Shown here one piece after another: positions 14,274 to 21,314 of a stretch of DNA of 26,839 bases. The translations under genes and the position numbers were made by a program. The first letter of the stretch is position 1; each line of letters opens with the position of its first letter. The DNA is from 2-02-FULL-38-15 sp964645555 (GTDB taxonomy: Bacteria; Patescibacteriota; Microgenomatia; Daviesbacterales; UBA10151). The DNA is taken from positions 1 through 26,839 of the forward strand of contig CAZYBP010000009.1 in assembly GCA_964645555.1 (NCBI GenBank), read 5' to 3'. The notes under the pieces were generated by a model. That model did no database searches. It had not been told where the DNA came from and saw nothing but the letters and a program-made list of their open reading frames with translations.

Positions 14274-15143
14274 ATGTCAGCTGAAGCACCAAGAAATACT
14301 GGTAAAACTGCTTCTGTTACTCCTCAAAAGCCTGAAGGTGGCTTCTCCAGATTTTTAAGAAGATTTGTTGGACAAACGCAACCAACTCTTCAACCTCCAG
14401 TAGGACTAGAAAATTTTGCAGATCAAATTCAATCAGTAATAGACGGACATTTTGCTGTTGAGCGCCAGAGACAGATTAATATGGAAGCAGCAAGAGCTGC
14501 ACAGGTGGCTGCTTTAACAGCAGAAAAGGAAAGAGTTGCAGGGGAAAAGAGAGACCGAGTAGAACAATTCAAAGCGAAAGAAAGAGAGGCATTAAAAATT
14601 GTACAAGATTTCCAAATAGCCGAAAGATTAAAGTATGTTCAAAGAACAGCCTGGGAAGGAATGGGCAGAATAGAACCGATCAAGGAAAGATTGGGCACTC
14701 GTTCAGGTTCAGATTTTCAATCCACGGTGGGTGGACTTGAATTGGTGCATCGATATCCAGGTTGCTATAAATATGTGGAAGTTTTGGGAGGAGGAGATGG
14801 TAATGATGCTGTTAATGGAAGATATGGATTGCATGAGAGGTTTACAAGGCTTAGTGTAAAGGTAATTCATATAGAACATGATTCAGGAGAAAGTGAGTAT
14901 GCATTAAGAATTTCTTCAGAAGTATACTCTTCATCAAAACTAGGTGCTACACAGCCTTATGAAAACAACCAAAACATCCTGGAAGTGGTTGTTCCCACAA
15001 AAGCTAAGGATAGTGTAGACCTTCTAGATAAAGTTCTAGTACAGGAAACTGATTTAAGATTCAGTCGCGGTTTATCTCCTAGGCAATTAGAAAAAGAAGC
15101 AGGGAATGAATTGGCAGAATCAAAACGAAAGCCTTACTGGTAA
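14274..15143 (+). CDS. Hypothetical coiled-coil protein
   Basis: 289 aa. The N-terminal ~25 residues are low-complexity, followed by a short FSRFLRRFVGQ amphipathic stretch; residues ~60-120 form a charged helix/coiled coil (AARAAQVAALTAEKERVAGE); the C-terminal part (about 130-260) is a mixed alpha/beta domain with a Gly-rich turn (VLGGGDGNDAVNGRYGLHER). No signal peptide or known catalytic motif. Not recognised. It is leaderless by promoter position and is followed by a hairpin-rich region. Confidence 0.7.
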   Translation: MSAEAPRNTGKTASVTPQKPEGGFSRFLRRFVGQTQPTLQPPVGLENFADQIQSVIDGHFAVERQRQINMEAARAAQVAALTAEKERVAGEKRDRVEQFKAKEREALKIVQDFQIAERLKYVQRTAWEGMGRIEPIKERLGTRSGSDFQSTVGGLELVHRYPGCYKYVEVLGGGDGNDAVNGRYGLHERFTRLSVKVIHIEHDSGESEYALRISSEVYSSSKLGATQPYENNQNILEVVVPTKAKDSVDLLDKVLVQETDLRFSRGLSPRQLEKEAGNELAESKRKPYW

Positions 15144-15440
15144 GGTTAATTTCGTACGATAACCAACTTTTTCTGGCGGCTTCCGCCACCCCCGCTAGTC
15201 CAGGTATAAGCAAGCTTGAGACCTTCGGTCTTAAAGACCCATAACTGAGGGCAGCACCACTAGAAGGAGTGTTTCTTAGGAATTAAGGAAAAAATAAAAT
15301 TGGGTGCTGCCCGAATATACGTGATGGCAGAAAAAATATCTTTGGATTTTGAGAAGACCGGCCCGAACCATCGGAATCATTTGTGAGCGCAACTGTTAAG
15401 TAGAAAGCTTCTACTCTATCATCAGCTAGCATGATGATAG
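15144..15440. ncRNA. Candidate structured RNA (unassigned)
   Basis: About 300 nt without a gene but with at least six stems: GGTTA/TAACC (15144-15164); TGGCGG/CCGCCA (15174-15188); AGACC/GGTCT (15219-15231), which competes with GGTCTT/AAGACC (15227-15239); GGGCAGCACC/GGTGCTGCCC (15249-15258 with 15303-15312, a perfect 10-bp stem closing a 44-nt loop); AGTAGAA/TTCTACT (15399-15415); and CTATCATCA/TGATGATAG (15416-15440). It lies between convergent genes. It does not match the tmRNA, RNase P, SRP or 6S signatures that I know. The strand cannot be fixed. Confidence 0.45.
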
Positions 15441-15484
15441 AAAGTATATTTTAGCAACAGCTTCCCATAAGATTTCTCCTTTCT

Positions 15485-15898
15485 TTATCTATTAGGATTT
15501 GTTCTTTTGTGACTAATTGTCGTATTACTTAATTGAACTTCATTAAAATGATCTCTAATAAATGTAAGTTGTTGTTTTAAACCTTCTAACTCAGCTATTT
15601 TTTTATCTATGGACAAAATATATTGAGGAAGCTGTATTTCTATATAATCTCTAGCATGTTTGCAGCCCTTCTCCAAACATGTATCTACTATCTTTTTTAC
15701 TTCCTTTAAGGGTATGCCTAAAGCTCTGGTTTCTTTTATTAATTTTAGCCGCCTGATATCTTCTTTTGTAAAGATTCTATATTGATTATCCTGTCTTTTT
15801 AAAGGCTTAAAGATTCCTGCCTGTTCATAATATCTAATAGTTTTTGTAGGCAAACCAACTTCTTTTGAAGCTTGTCCTATGGTTAAACTTATATTCAT
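15485..15898 (-). CDS. MerR-family transcriptional regulator
   Basis: 137 aa. N-terminal winged HTH (TIGQASKEVGLPTKTIRYYE, then GIFKPLKRQDNQYRIFTKED), linker, and the long dimerisation helix (about 84-115). C74 and C79 sit at the start of that helix, where ZntR- and MerR-type members place a metal-binding Cys, but no second Cys cluster follows in the C-terminal tail. The effector is therefore open. It almost certainly controls its own promoter, which holds a perfect MerR-type operator. No obvious target transporter lies nearby. Confidence 0.88.
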   Translation of the reverse strand: MNISLTIGQASKEVGLPTKTIRYYEQAGIFKPLKRQDNQYRIFTKEDIRRLKLIKETRALGIPLKEVKKIVDTCLEKGCKHARDYIEIQLPQYILSIDKKIAELEGLKQQLTFIRDHFNEVQLSNTTISHKRTNPNR

Positions 15899-15906
15899 AA
15901 GATGAC

Positions 15907-15935
15907 ATTACACCTTCCAGTAACTGGAATGTCAA
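15907..15935 (-). promoter_or_regulatory. merR promoter with dyad operator
   Basis: TTGACA (15935-15930), a 17-nt spacer and TGTAAT (15912-15907). The spacer holds a perfect 7-1-7 dyad TTCCAGTTACTGGAA (15929-15915), the usual position of a MerR operator. The -10 ends 8 nt before the ATG. Confidence 0.85.
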
Positions 15936-16009
15936 GACAGCAGTTTAACTAAAGTACATCTGGAAGCTTAAGCGCTTATGAGTTATTATTAGTGCACACT
16001 AGAAACTCT

Positions 16010-16339
16010 ATGGCAGAAACATTGTTTAAGATTGAGGATATAGAAATAGGGACTGGTAAAGAAGTCACAAGCGGAGACTATGTAGTTATTCATTATCTCG
16101 GTACTTTAGAAAACGGTGAAAAATTTGATAGCTCCTATGACAGAGGTGAACCTTTTGAAACAAGGATTGGTGTTGGTGAAGTAATTCAAGGTTGGGATAT
16201 GGGAGTGGTTGGAATGAAAGTTGGAGGTAAAAGAAAACTTATTATTCCTCCACAACTAGCCTATGGAGACAGTGAAGTTGGAACTATCCCCGCAAATTCA
16301 ACTTTGATCTTTGAGGTTGAATTAATTAATATTAAGTAG
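16010..16339 (+). CDS. FKBP-type peptidyl-prolyl isomerase
   Basis: 109 aa from the ATG at 16010; a GTG 18 nt earlier is possible but would sit on the promoter. The single FKBP domain has the hallmark VVIHYLGTLENGEKFDSSYD, GEVIQGWDMGVVGMKVGG and IPANSTLIFEVELINI stretches. It is cytosolic, lacks a signal, and would speed up proline cis-trans isomerisation in folding proteins. A TATTAT box (15984-15989) lies 20 nt upstream; no Shine-Dalgarno site. The next gene begins 50 nt downstream on the same strand. Confidence 0.93.
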   Translation: MAETLFKIEDIEIGTGKEVTSGDYVVIHYLGTLENGEKFDSSYDRGEPFETRIGVGEVIQGWDMGVVGMKVGGKRKLIIPPQLAYGDSEVGTIPANSTLIFEVELINIK

Positions 16340-16389
16340 TTTTCACCACACTCCTACAATAAATAATCAATGAAAAATAAACAACTTCA

Positions 16390-17286
16390 ATGGATAAGAA
16401 AATATTAGATCACTGCCTTCAGTTTGGACAATATACAGACCCGGGTTTATATAAAGATATTCTACAAAAGCAGTTGCCGGATGATGTAAGAGCAATAGGA
16501 CTTTTAGTTAGAAAGCAGTTAGTTCATAGATTAACCTTGGAAAATGGAAACACCGGATCAAATAAAGATTTAAGGTATGGGGATATGACTAAGGTTCCCT
16601 GGTACAGGCAAGCTGAGGATGATATCTTTCCAATAGCTGCTTCGATGCTAGCTGAACTTTTTAGAAGAGACTCCAGAGGTCTTGTTTTAGATAGAGCTGT
16701 AGAAAATAAGTTAATCCTCACTTGCAGATTTACGGCTATTTTAATGGCTTCAATATTAAAGATAAAAGGAATACCCACGCGCTGTAGGGCAGGTTTTGCT
16801 CCATATTTTGTAGCTGAGGGGTTGGAGAAAGGTAAAAGTGATGACCATTGGATCAACCAATATTGGGATAAAAAACAGTGCCGCTTTGTCACAATTGACG
16901 TTGACGGTAGTTTAGAAGGTTATCTTAAATTTGATCCTTTTGATATACCTGAAGGTATTTTTGATTTTTCTGCTGATGCTTGGATTGCTGTTAGAACAGG
17001 AAAGATTGAAGGTAGCTATTTTAAGGATGCTGTCGGATTTGAAGGTTTAGTCACAATTGGTTGGCAGCTGTTTCATGACTTGCATGCTTTAATGAATAAT
17101 GAAATTATTTATCAGCAAGGCCCATCATATGCCTGGGGAAGAATGGATAAATTAACTGAGAAAGAATTAAAAGAGATTGATAATTTGGCTAAGCTAATGC
17201 AAAAACCTGATGAAAATTTTGATAAGTTGAAAAGAATTTGGGAAACAAACAGGAAGTTTAGAATTCTAAAAGGTGGGTTACTTTAG
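16390..17286 (+). CDS. Transglutaminase-like superfamily protein
   Basis: 298 aa. The Cys-His-Asp triad is visible in the right order and context: C112 in LTCRFTAILMASIL, H153 in DDHWINQYWD, D170 in VTIDVDG. KIKGIPTRCRAGFAPYF between them is typical of the transglut-core fold. There is no signal peptide, so it is cytosolic, acting as a protease or amidase-like enzyme; the substrate is unknown. It may share a transcript with the FKBP gene, or use a TACAAT box at 16355-16360. Confidence 0.8.
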   Translation: MDKKILDHCLQFGQYTDPGLYKDILQKQLPDDVRAIGLLVRKQLVHRLTLENGNTGSNKDLRYGDMTKVPWYRQAEDDIFPIAASMLAELFRRDSRGLVLDRAVENKLILTCRFTAILMASILKIKGIPTRCRAGFAPYFVAEGLEKGKSDDHWINQYWDKKQCRFVTIDVDGSLEGYLKFDPFDIPEGIFDFSADAWIAVRTGKIEGSYFKDAVGFEGLVTIGWQLFHDLHALMNNEIIYQQGPSYAWGRMDKLTEKELKEIDNLAKLMQKPDENFDKLKRIWETNRKFRILKGGLL

Positions 17287-17378
17287 TAGCTGAATTTGCT
17301 TGCATTAATTGTATAATATTAGGTTTGATACACAAAATCTCTCTTGTACACTAAATTTAGAAGTATTACTATTATTAA

Positions 17379-17670
17379 ATGACCAATGATGACTTTAAAC
17401 AGCTTTTAGATCAAACTGTTAAACCTCTTCAGCAAGGAATTAAGAAGTGGGCAGGAGGAATTAAGAAAAGAGCTTAATGAAGTTAAAAACACTATTGATA
17501 CACGAGTGCTGCCTTCTCTAACTTATATTGAAACTACAGTAAAAAGCTATGCTGACAGATATGTAGCTAATGAAGATCATATCGGAAGATTGGATAAAAG
17601 GTTAACTAAAGTAGAAGAAAACCTGGGAATTAACCCTCCAGAAGAACTAACTATACCCTCCATGGATTAA
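17379..17670 (+). pseudogene. Small coiled-coil protein with a frameshift
   Basis: The first frame reads MTNDDFKQLLDQTVKPLQQ and stops at 17475-17477. A second frame carries on from the same area as KELRSGQEELRKELNEVKNT through a coiled coil to PSMD and a TAA at 17668. Joining them just after PLQ (around 17432-17437), with one base removed, gives a continuous heptad pattern of about 97 aa, so one extra base is present. Two near-copies of GGAATTAAGAA flank the site. This may be a sequencing error, a decayed gene or a programmed shift. TATTAC ends 9 nt before the ATG. Confidence 0.7.
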
Positions 17671-17718
17671 TAGCTAGTACTACCTCTTAACAATGAATAT
17701 GTAGGTTACATAGCTGAT

Positions 17719-18531
17719 TTAATGAGGGAAAATATTGTTGTTGTAAATAAACTCTGCAATTTGCTTGCTTATAAAAACAATTCCTGTAGGTGATGGATGG
17801 ATAAAATCAGTTGTATTAATATAATCCGGATTTCCGTCACCATTACCCATTAGCGACTTTTCAAAAATATTAATAATAGGGATATTATGACCCTTAGCAT
17901 ATGCAATATGATTTTGCATATAAGCTATTCTTTCTTTTACCCATTCAGTCCTTTTTTCTGCTGATAAATCTACCTGACTTTGAGCAAATATTACCTTGTT
18001 TGGAGAGATAGTGGCTACAAAAGCAATTTTTCCTTTGGGATTGGTTGATTTAAGTATACTGACAATTTTGTCAAGCTCCTCGGTTTGACGCCTTAATCCT
18101 CCCTCTAATTTATATTGAGAAAGAGGATTTTCACCAAAGGATTCAAGCAGAATTAAATTATAATCAATATCCTCTATTGCCCTGAATTTACGGCCGTACT
18201 CAGTTTCTTGGGTTATCCTATCCATTACAGACAAAATATTAGTTGCCCCAAAGCCATAATTTAAAACCTCAAAAGATTTATTAGGATAATAATCAGACAG
18301 GAATTTTTTAAGCTCATCACTGTTACCCAAAGTTTCTGTCATTGAATCACCAACCATGACAATGGTGTAATCCTGGGGGTATTTTACTTTCTGCTTACCT
18401 GAAACATTAATGGTTTTAGGGGGACCAAATTTGGGTTTTTGATTTTGCAAATTAATAAAATAATAAATACCAAATCCCAAAAGTATAATACATGTAATTA
18501 ATAGAAATTTATACCTAAAAAGACCGGGCAT
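17719..18531 (-). CDS. SGNH/GDSL-family hydrolase, membrane-anchored
   Basis: 270 aa. One N-terminal membrane helix (about 9-27) anchors it with the enzyme outside. The SGNH blocks are: GDSM with the nucleophile S63, NYGFG (block II), GEN at 133-135 (block III, with the Asn oxyanion residue), and D242-x-x-H245 (block V). The family are esterases or acetylhydrolases acting on sugars, lipids or peptidoglycan acetyl groups. TATAGT (plus 18538-18543) lies 6 nt before the ATG, and the promoter region is shared with the divergent zinc-ribbon gene. Confidence 0.88.
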   Translation of the reverse strand: MPGLFRYKFLLITCIILLGFGIYYFINLQNQKPKFGPPKTINVSGKQKVKYPQDYTIVMVGDSMTETLGNSDELKKFLSDYYPNKSFEVLNYGFGATNILSVMDRITQETEYGRKFRAIEDIDYNLILLESFGENPLSQYKLEGGLRRQTEELDKIVSILKSTNPKGKIAFVATISPNKVIFAQSQVDLSAEKRTEWVKERIAYMQNHIAYAKGHNIPIINIFEKSLMGNGDGNPDYINTTDFIHPSPTGIVFISKQIAEFIYNNNIFPH

Positions 18532-18582
18532 TAATGTACTATACCATTTAATTTTGCTTACACATATTAAATCATTAGATGG

Positions 18583-18588
18583 TACAAT
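18583..18588 (+). promoter_or_regulatory. -10 box of the zinc-ribbon gene
   Basis: TACAAT, 7 nt before the ATG at 18596. No convincing -35 at 16-18 nt spacing, so confidence is modest. Confidence 0.4.
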
Positions 18589-18595
18589 GTTCTCT

Positions 18596-19180
18596 ATGGG
18601 AAATTTTAACCGTGGTAGCAGATCTGGTGGAGGAAGAGGTTTTGAGAGAAGAGGCTTTAATGATCGAAATTCAAGAGGCCCTGCTCAAATGCATCAGGCA
18701 GTTTGTGACAATTGTAGACAAAACTGTGAAGTACCTTTCCAACCAACCAGTGGTAAGCCTATTTATTGCAGTAATTGTTTTGAAAACAATCGGGGAGGTT
18801 CTGATTCCAGAAGATTTGAAAATAGGCGTTCTGAAAGACCAAGTAGTTTTGCAGATAAGCAAATGTTTGATGCTATATGTGATGAGTGTGGTAATAGTTG
18901 TAAAGTTCCTTTCCAACCAACCAGTGGTAAGCCTATTTATTGCAGTAATTGTTTTGGAGATAAAAAGACTGGTGGAAATAGAAATCGGGAACAATTTTCA
19001 TCTCAGCCTCAATATAAAGAGCAGTTTGTGGAGTTAAATAATAAGCTGGATAAAATATTAATGATGCTAGCCCCAAATGCTTTTGAAAAAGTAGCTTTTG
19101 CAACAGAAACTGTAGAAGAAGCTGTTAATGTAGACAAGAAGCCAAAAGCTGCTAAGAAAAAATCCTTAAAAAAGAAATAA
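18596..19180 (+). CDS. Tandem CxxC zinc-ribbon protein
   Basis: 195 aa from the ATG at 18596; an in-frame ATG at 18587 and a TTG at 18554 are less likely because they fall on the -10. A Gly/Arg/Ser-rich N-terminus, like nucleic-acid-binding RGG tails, is followed by two zinc ribbons of form CxxCxxxC...CxxC: CDNCRQNCEVPF ... YCSNCF and CDECGNSCKVPF ... YCSNCF. Then comes a helix (EQFVELNNKLDKILMML) and a Lys-rich end. It resembles the CxxC zinc-ribbon proteins that recur in Patescibacteria; probably RNA- or DNA-binding. The ribbons share a 49-bp identical DNA block. Confidence 0.8.
   Translation: MGNFNRGSRSGGGRGFERRGFNDRNSRGPAQMHQAVCDNCRQNCEVPFQPTSGKPIYCSNCFENNRGGSDSRRFENRRSERPSSFADKQMFDAICDECGNSCKVPFQPTSGKPIYCSNCFGDKKTGGNRNREQFSSQPQYKEQFVELNNKLDKILMMLAPNAFEKVAFATETVEEAVNVDKKPKAAKKKSLKKK
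18734..18782 (+). repeat. 49-bp exact direct repeat, copy 1
   Basis: Starts CCTTTCCAACCAACCAG; identical to 18908-18956, 174 bp (58 codons) downstream, in the two zinc ribbons. Confidence 0.95.
18908..18956 (+). repeat. 49-bp exact direct repeat, copy 2
   Basis: Identical to 18734-18782. It encodes PFQPTSGKPIYCSNCF of the second zinc ribbon. Confidence 0.95.
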
Positions 19181-19183
19181 TAT

Positions 19184-19564
19184 TTAGAGTCCTTGAAGAT
19201 CCTGATCTACCTCATTAAAGTCACTGCTGCCTGAGGATTCCACATCAACTACACTAAGATCTTGATCTAAACTGTCTGTTGTTACTTGTGTTTCCACCTG
19301 TTTAACTGGAGGTTGAATAGCTTGCTGGTTGGTTTGTTGTTTACTCAAAAACCAGTAAATCCCTCCTACTAGCAAAGCTATCACTATTAATCCCCCAACT
19401 AGCCACCAAATCATTTTACTACCTTCTTGGTTTTGCGCTTCCTGAACAGCTGTTAGGTTGGGTTGTGGTGCAGCTGGTGCAGGTTGCTGCGGAAAAGTTT
19501 CTGGGGCCTCCTGAGAGGGCTGGCTGGTAGGAGTCGTAGGTTGGGTTGGTTGGTTATTGTCCAC
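19184..19564 (-). CDS. Single-pass membrane protein, Pro/Gln-rich
   Basis: 126 aa with a GTG start that overlaps the end of the upstream gene by 11 nt. The first ~48 residues are Pro/Gln/Thr-rich and disordered, then comes one strong membrane helix (about 51-73, MIWWLVGGLIVIALLVGGIY) and an acidic C-terminal tail (DQDLSVVDVESS). No enzymatic motif. It is probably co-expressed with the secreted coiled-coil protein before it, which suggests an envelope role. It is tail-to-tail with the zinc-ribbon gene with only 3 nt between. Confidence 0.65.
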   Translation of the reverse strand: MDNNQPTQPTTPTSQPSQEAPETFPQQPAPAAPQPNLTAVQEAQNQEGSKMIWWLVGGLIVIALLVGGIYWFLSKQQTNQQAIQPPVKQVETQVTTDSLDQDLSVVDVESSGSSDFNEVDQDLQGL

Positions 19565-20300
19565 TGGCTGTTGCCTCCTTAACTATATTGCCTGATTTTG
19601 CAACCCTTATGGCATCTGCAACTTTTTGTTTGGCTTCAATAACCTGTTGTCTGAGAGCTTTTAAATCATTAAATAATTGTGTACGTTGGGTCTGAGCATC
19701 TGCTTTTACTTTACTTTCCGAGGTTACTTGTATTGTGTAATCATTGGCTGCTTGTCCTTGTGCCGTGGCAGTAGCATTGGCTACCATATCTCTGGCTTCG
19801 GCTATAGCAGCTTTTGTTGCATCAGGATCCTTTATGGAAGGGTTACCCTGGTTTACCTGATTTTCTAACTTATCCAAAATTGTGGACATGGTATTTAAAT
19901 GTTTTAACATTTGGTCTGTTTGATTGGTATTAATCCTATTTAGGTTAGTATTTATCCTCTCTGCAATTTCAGCCTTCCTTTTATCCTTGAAGGTTTGTAA
20001 TTTTTCTTTTAATGCAGCTTGCCTTGAGGCGATTTTTTCTTTTCTATCGGCTATCTTCTGTTTAATGTTAGCTTCTCTGGAAGCAACCCTGGCCTGGACA
20101 TTTTCCTTACGGGTTTCAATTCTAGTTTGAACATCTTCTTTTCTTGTTTCAATTCTTTGCTGGATAAGATCTTTCTTGTTGCTGGTTGCTGAAGTAGTGG
20201 AATCCTGGGCAAATAACGGTTTAATAACCAGAGAAGCCAGGAGAACGAAACAAATAAATGCAATTGTTGTAGCAGCAGAAATTCTTTTGGCAGTAATCAC
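19554..20300 (-). CDS. Secreted coiled-coil protein
   Basis: 248 aa, GTG start. Signal peptide at 1-31 with likely cleavage after LFA. Residues ~42-115 are a long Arg/Lys/Glu helix built of 11-residue-like repeats (RIETRKEDVQT, RIETRKENVQA, RVASREANIKQ, KIADRKEKIAS); a second helical region follows (about 120-240). This kind of helical secreted protein recurs in Patescibacteria and is of unknown function. The start coincides with the predicted transcription start, so translation is leaderless from GTG. Confidence 0.7.
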   Translation of the reverse strand: MITAKRISAATTIAFICFVLLASLVIKPLFAQDSTTSATSNKKDLIQQRIETRKEDVQTRIETRKENVQARVASREANIKQKIADRKEKIASRQAALKEKLQTFKDKRKAEIAERINTNLNRINTNQTDQMLKHLNTMSTILDKLENQVNQGNPSIKDPDATKAAIAEARDMVANATATAQGQAANDYTIQVTSESKVKADAQTQRTQLFNDLKALRQQVIEAKQKVADAIRVAKSGNIVKEATASGQ

Positions 20301-20306
20301 ATATCT

Positions 20307-20336
20307 ACACTACCAAACTATTATGCTGGATGTCAA
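20307..20336 (-). promoter_or_regulatory. Promoter of the secreted coiled-coil operon
   Basis: TTGACA (20336-20331), an 18-nt spacer and TAGTGT (20312-20307); the GTG start follows 6 nt later. Confidence 0.6.
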
Positions 20337-20367
20337 ATGCTAATTCTGATAAAATAATCTTTGGTTT

Positions 20368-20405
20368 GCGCCCATAGCTCAGTGGATAGAGCAAGAGATT
20401 TAAGT
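20368..20405 (+). pseudogene. 5' half of a tRNA, broken in the anticodon loop
   Basis: Acceptor strand GCGCCCA, TA, D arm GCTC-AGTGGATA-GAGC, then the 5' side of the anticodon stem AGAGA and the start of the loop. After that the sequence no longer pairs (TTTGC instead of TCTCT), and no T arm or TGGGCGC acceptor strand follows within 700 bp. The D arm and GGATAGAGCAAG match tRNA-Arg types, and the intact tRNA-Arg(TCT) downstream shares that stretch. A TAAAAT box lies 12 nt upstream, so the fragment may still be transcribed. Confidence 0.8.
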
Positions 20406-20413
20406 TTTGCACA

Positions 20414-20444
20414 TTGACAACTGAACAGGCAACTAGGGTATACT
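20414..20444 (+). promoter_or_regulatory. Promoter between the tRNA half and the HTH/LAGLIDADG-like gene
   Basis: TTGACA (20414-20419), a 19-nt spacer and TATACT (20439-20444). It starts 9 nt after the tRNA half and gives the gene its own promoter, with a leader of about 14 nt. Confidence 0.7.
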
Positions 20445-20464
20445 GTGTATATACATTACCATGT

Positions 20465-21154
20465 ATGAAAGCTAGGTTAAATGATAGAATTTTGGCTCGC
20501 CAATTAAGAGAACAGGGATTCAGCTTTAGCGAGATTAGAGAAAAGATTCCTAATCTTCCAAAAGGCACCTTAAATGGATGGCTTAAGGATATTGAACTAA
20601 CTGATAAGCAAAAAGAGAGATTATTTGCCAAAATTAAACTGGGAGCTGCTAAGGGGCGATTGAAGGGAGCATTCAAGAATCGTCAAAAAAGAATTGAGCT
20701 TACTAAACGGATTGTAAACACTGCTAAAAATGAAGTTGGAGAGAAGCTTTTGGAACCTTTCTTCTCGGAGGGTATAATGTTGTACTGGGCAGAAGGGGAT
20801 AAAAGTAGAGAAAGAATTGGTTTTACAAATTCTGATCCTTTAATGATTCAGTTTATGATGAGATGGTTGAGAGAAATTTGTAGAGTTCCTGAAACAAAGT
20901 TCAGAATTGCACTGTGCATTATGTCTCTACATGATAAAAAAGAGTCGGAGAAATTTTGGTCTGAGCTTACTGGTATACCTTTATTCAAATTTCATAAGAC
21001 ACGTATCAAAGAGACTCCTTTAAAAGGAAGAAGAAATCCATCCTATATGGGGACTTGTAGAATTATTATAGCTGATAAAAACTTATTTAGAAAGATAATG
21101 GGATGGAAATTAGGAATTTTAGAGAATTTTGGAATTATTGCCCCTGTGGCTTAA
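20465..21154 (+). CDS. HTH protein with LAGLIDADG-like domain, tRNA-associated
   Basis: 229 aa from the ATG at 20465; the longer frame starting at 20414 would begin inside the -35 box. The N-terminus (about 6-40) is a helix-turn-helix (ARQLREQGFSFSEIREKIP, LPKGTLNGWLKDI), followed by a basic helix (55-80). Residues ~97-215 resemble a LAGLIDADG core: FFSEGIMLYWAEGDK (98-112), then GFTNSDPLMIQFMMRWLREI and the FWSELTGIPLFKFHKTRI strand-helix pattern, as in homing endonucleases and WhiA-type proteins. Proteins of this form recur in Patescibacteria as I recall them. The last four residues and the TAA are read from the first 15 nt of tRNA-Arg. Endonuclease activity is inferred. Confidence 0.7.
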   Translation: MKARLNDRILARQLREQGFSFSEIREKIPNLPKGTLNGWLKDIELTDKQKERLFAKIKLGAAKGRLKGAFKNRQKRIELTKRIVNTAKNEVGEKLLEPFFSEGIMLYWAEGDKSRERIGFTNSDPLMIQFMMRWLREICRVPETKFRIALCIMSLHDKKESEKFWSELTGIPLFKFHKTRIKETPLKGRRNPSYMGTCRIIIADKNLFRKIMGWKLGILENFGIIAPVA

Positions 21155-21212
21155 CGGATAGAGCAAGTGAATTCTAATCACTAGGTTGGGGGTTCGAATC
21201 CCTCCAGGGGCG
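21140..21212 (+). tRNA. tRNA-Arg(TCT)
   Basis: 73-nt cloverleaf: acceptor GCCCCTG/CAGGGGC, D stem GCTT/GAGC, anticodon stem AGTGA/TCACT around ATTCTAA (anticodon TCT), T arm GGGGG-TTCGAAT-CCCTC. The discriminator is G; CCA is not encoded. Its first 15 nt carry the end of the HTH/LAGLIDADG-like gene. Confidence 0.95.
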
Positions 21213-21224
21213 CAAACAAAATAA

Positions 21225-21256
21225 GCTCCAGTCAATCTGGAGCGTTTTTGTTTTTG
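21225..21256 (+). terminator. Intrinsic terminator after tRNA-Arg
   Basis: GCTCCAG, loop TCAAT, CTGGAGC, then GTTTTTGTTTTT. A 7-bp GC-rich stem with a long T-run. Confidence 0.9.
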
Positions 21257-21278
21257 TATGGCTATGGAGACGGCTTTG

Positions 21279-21314
21279 TTCGACCATGGTACTGAGCGAA
21301 CGAAGTGAGTCGAA
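21279..21314. repeat. REP-like hairpin
   Basis: TTCGAC (21279-21284) pairs with GTCGAA (21309-21314), with nested GTTCG/CGAAC. GAGCGAACGAAGTGAG in the loop resembles dispersed intergenic palindromes I have seen in related genomes. The rest of 21315-21457 shows nothing I can name; an open frame on its minus strand runs into the tRNA and is not a gene. Confidence 0.5.

Noticed and set aside
15324..15386. 20-codon frame inside the structured region, considered as a tmRNA-type tag
   Set aside because: No tRNA-like ends or T arm flank it and the peptide end (HRNHL) is unlike known tags.
20368..21212. Group I intron in a tRNA gene
   Set aside because: Only about 60 nt lie between the tRNA half and the gene, too little for a group I core, and no 3' exon matching the GCGCCCA acceptor follows. 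The GGGCGC at the end of tRNA-Arg is out of register and belongs to its own acceptor and flank.
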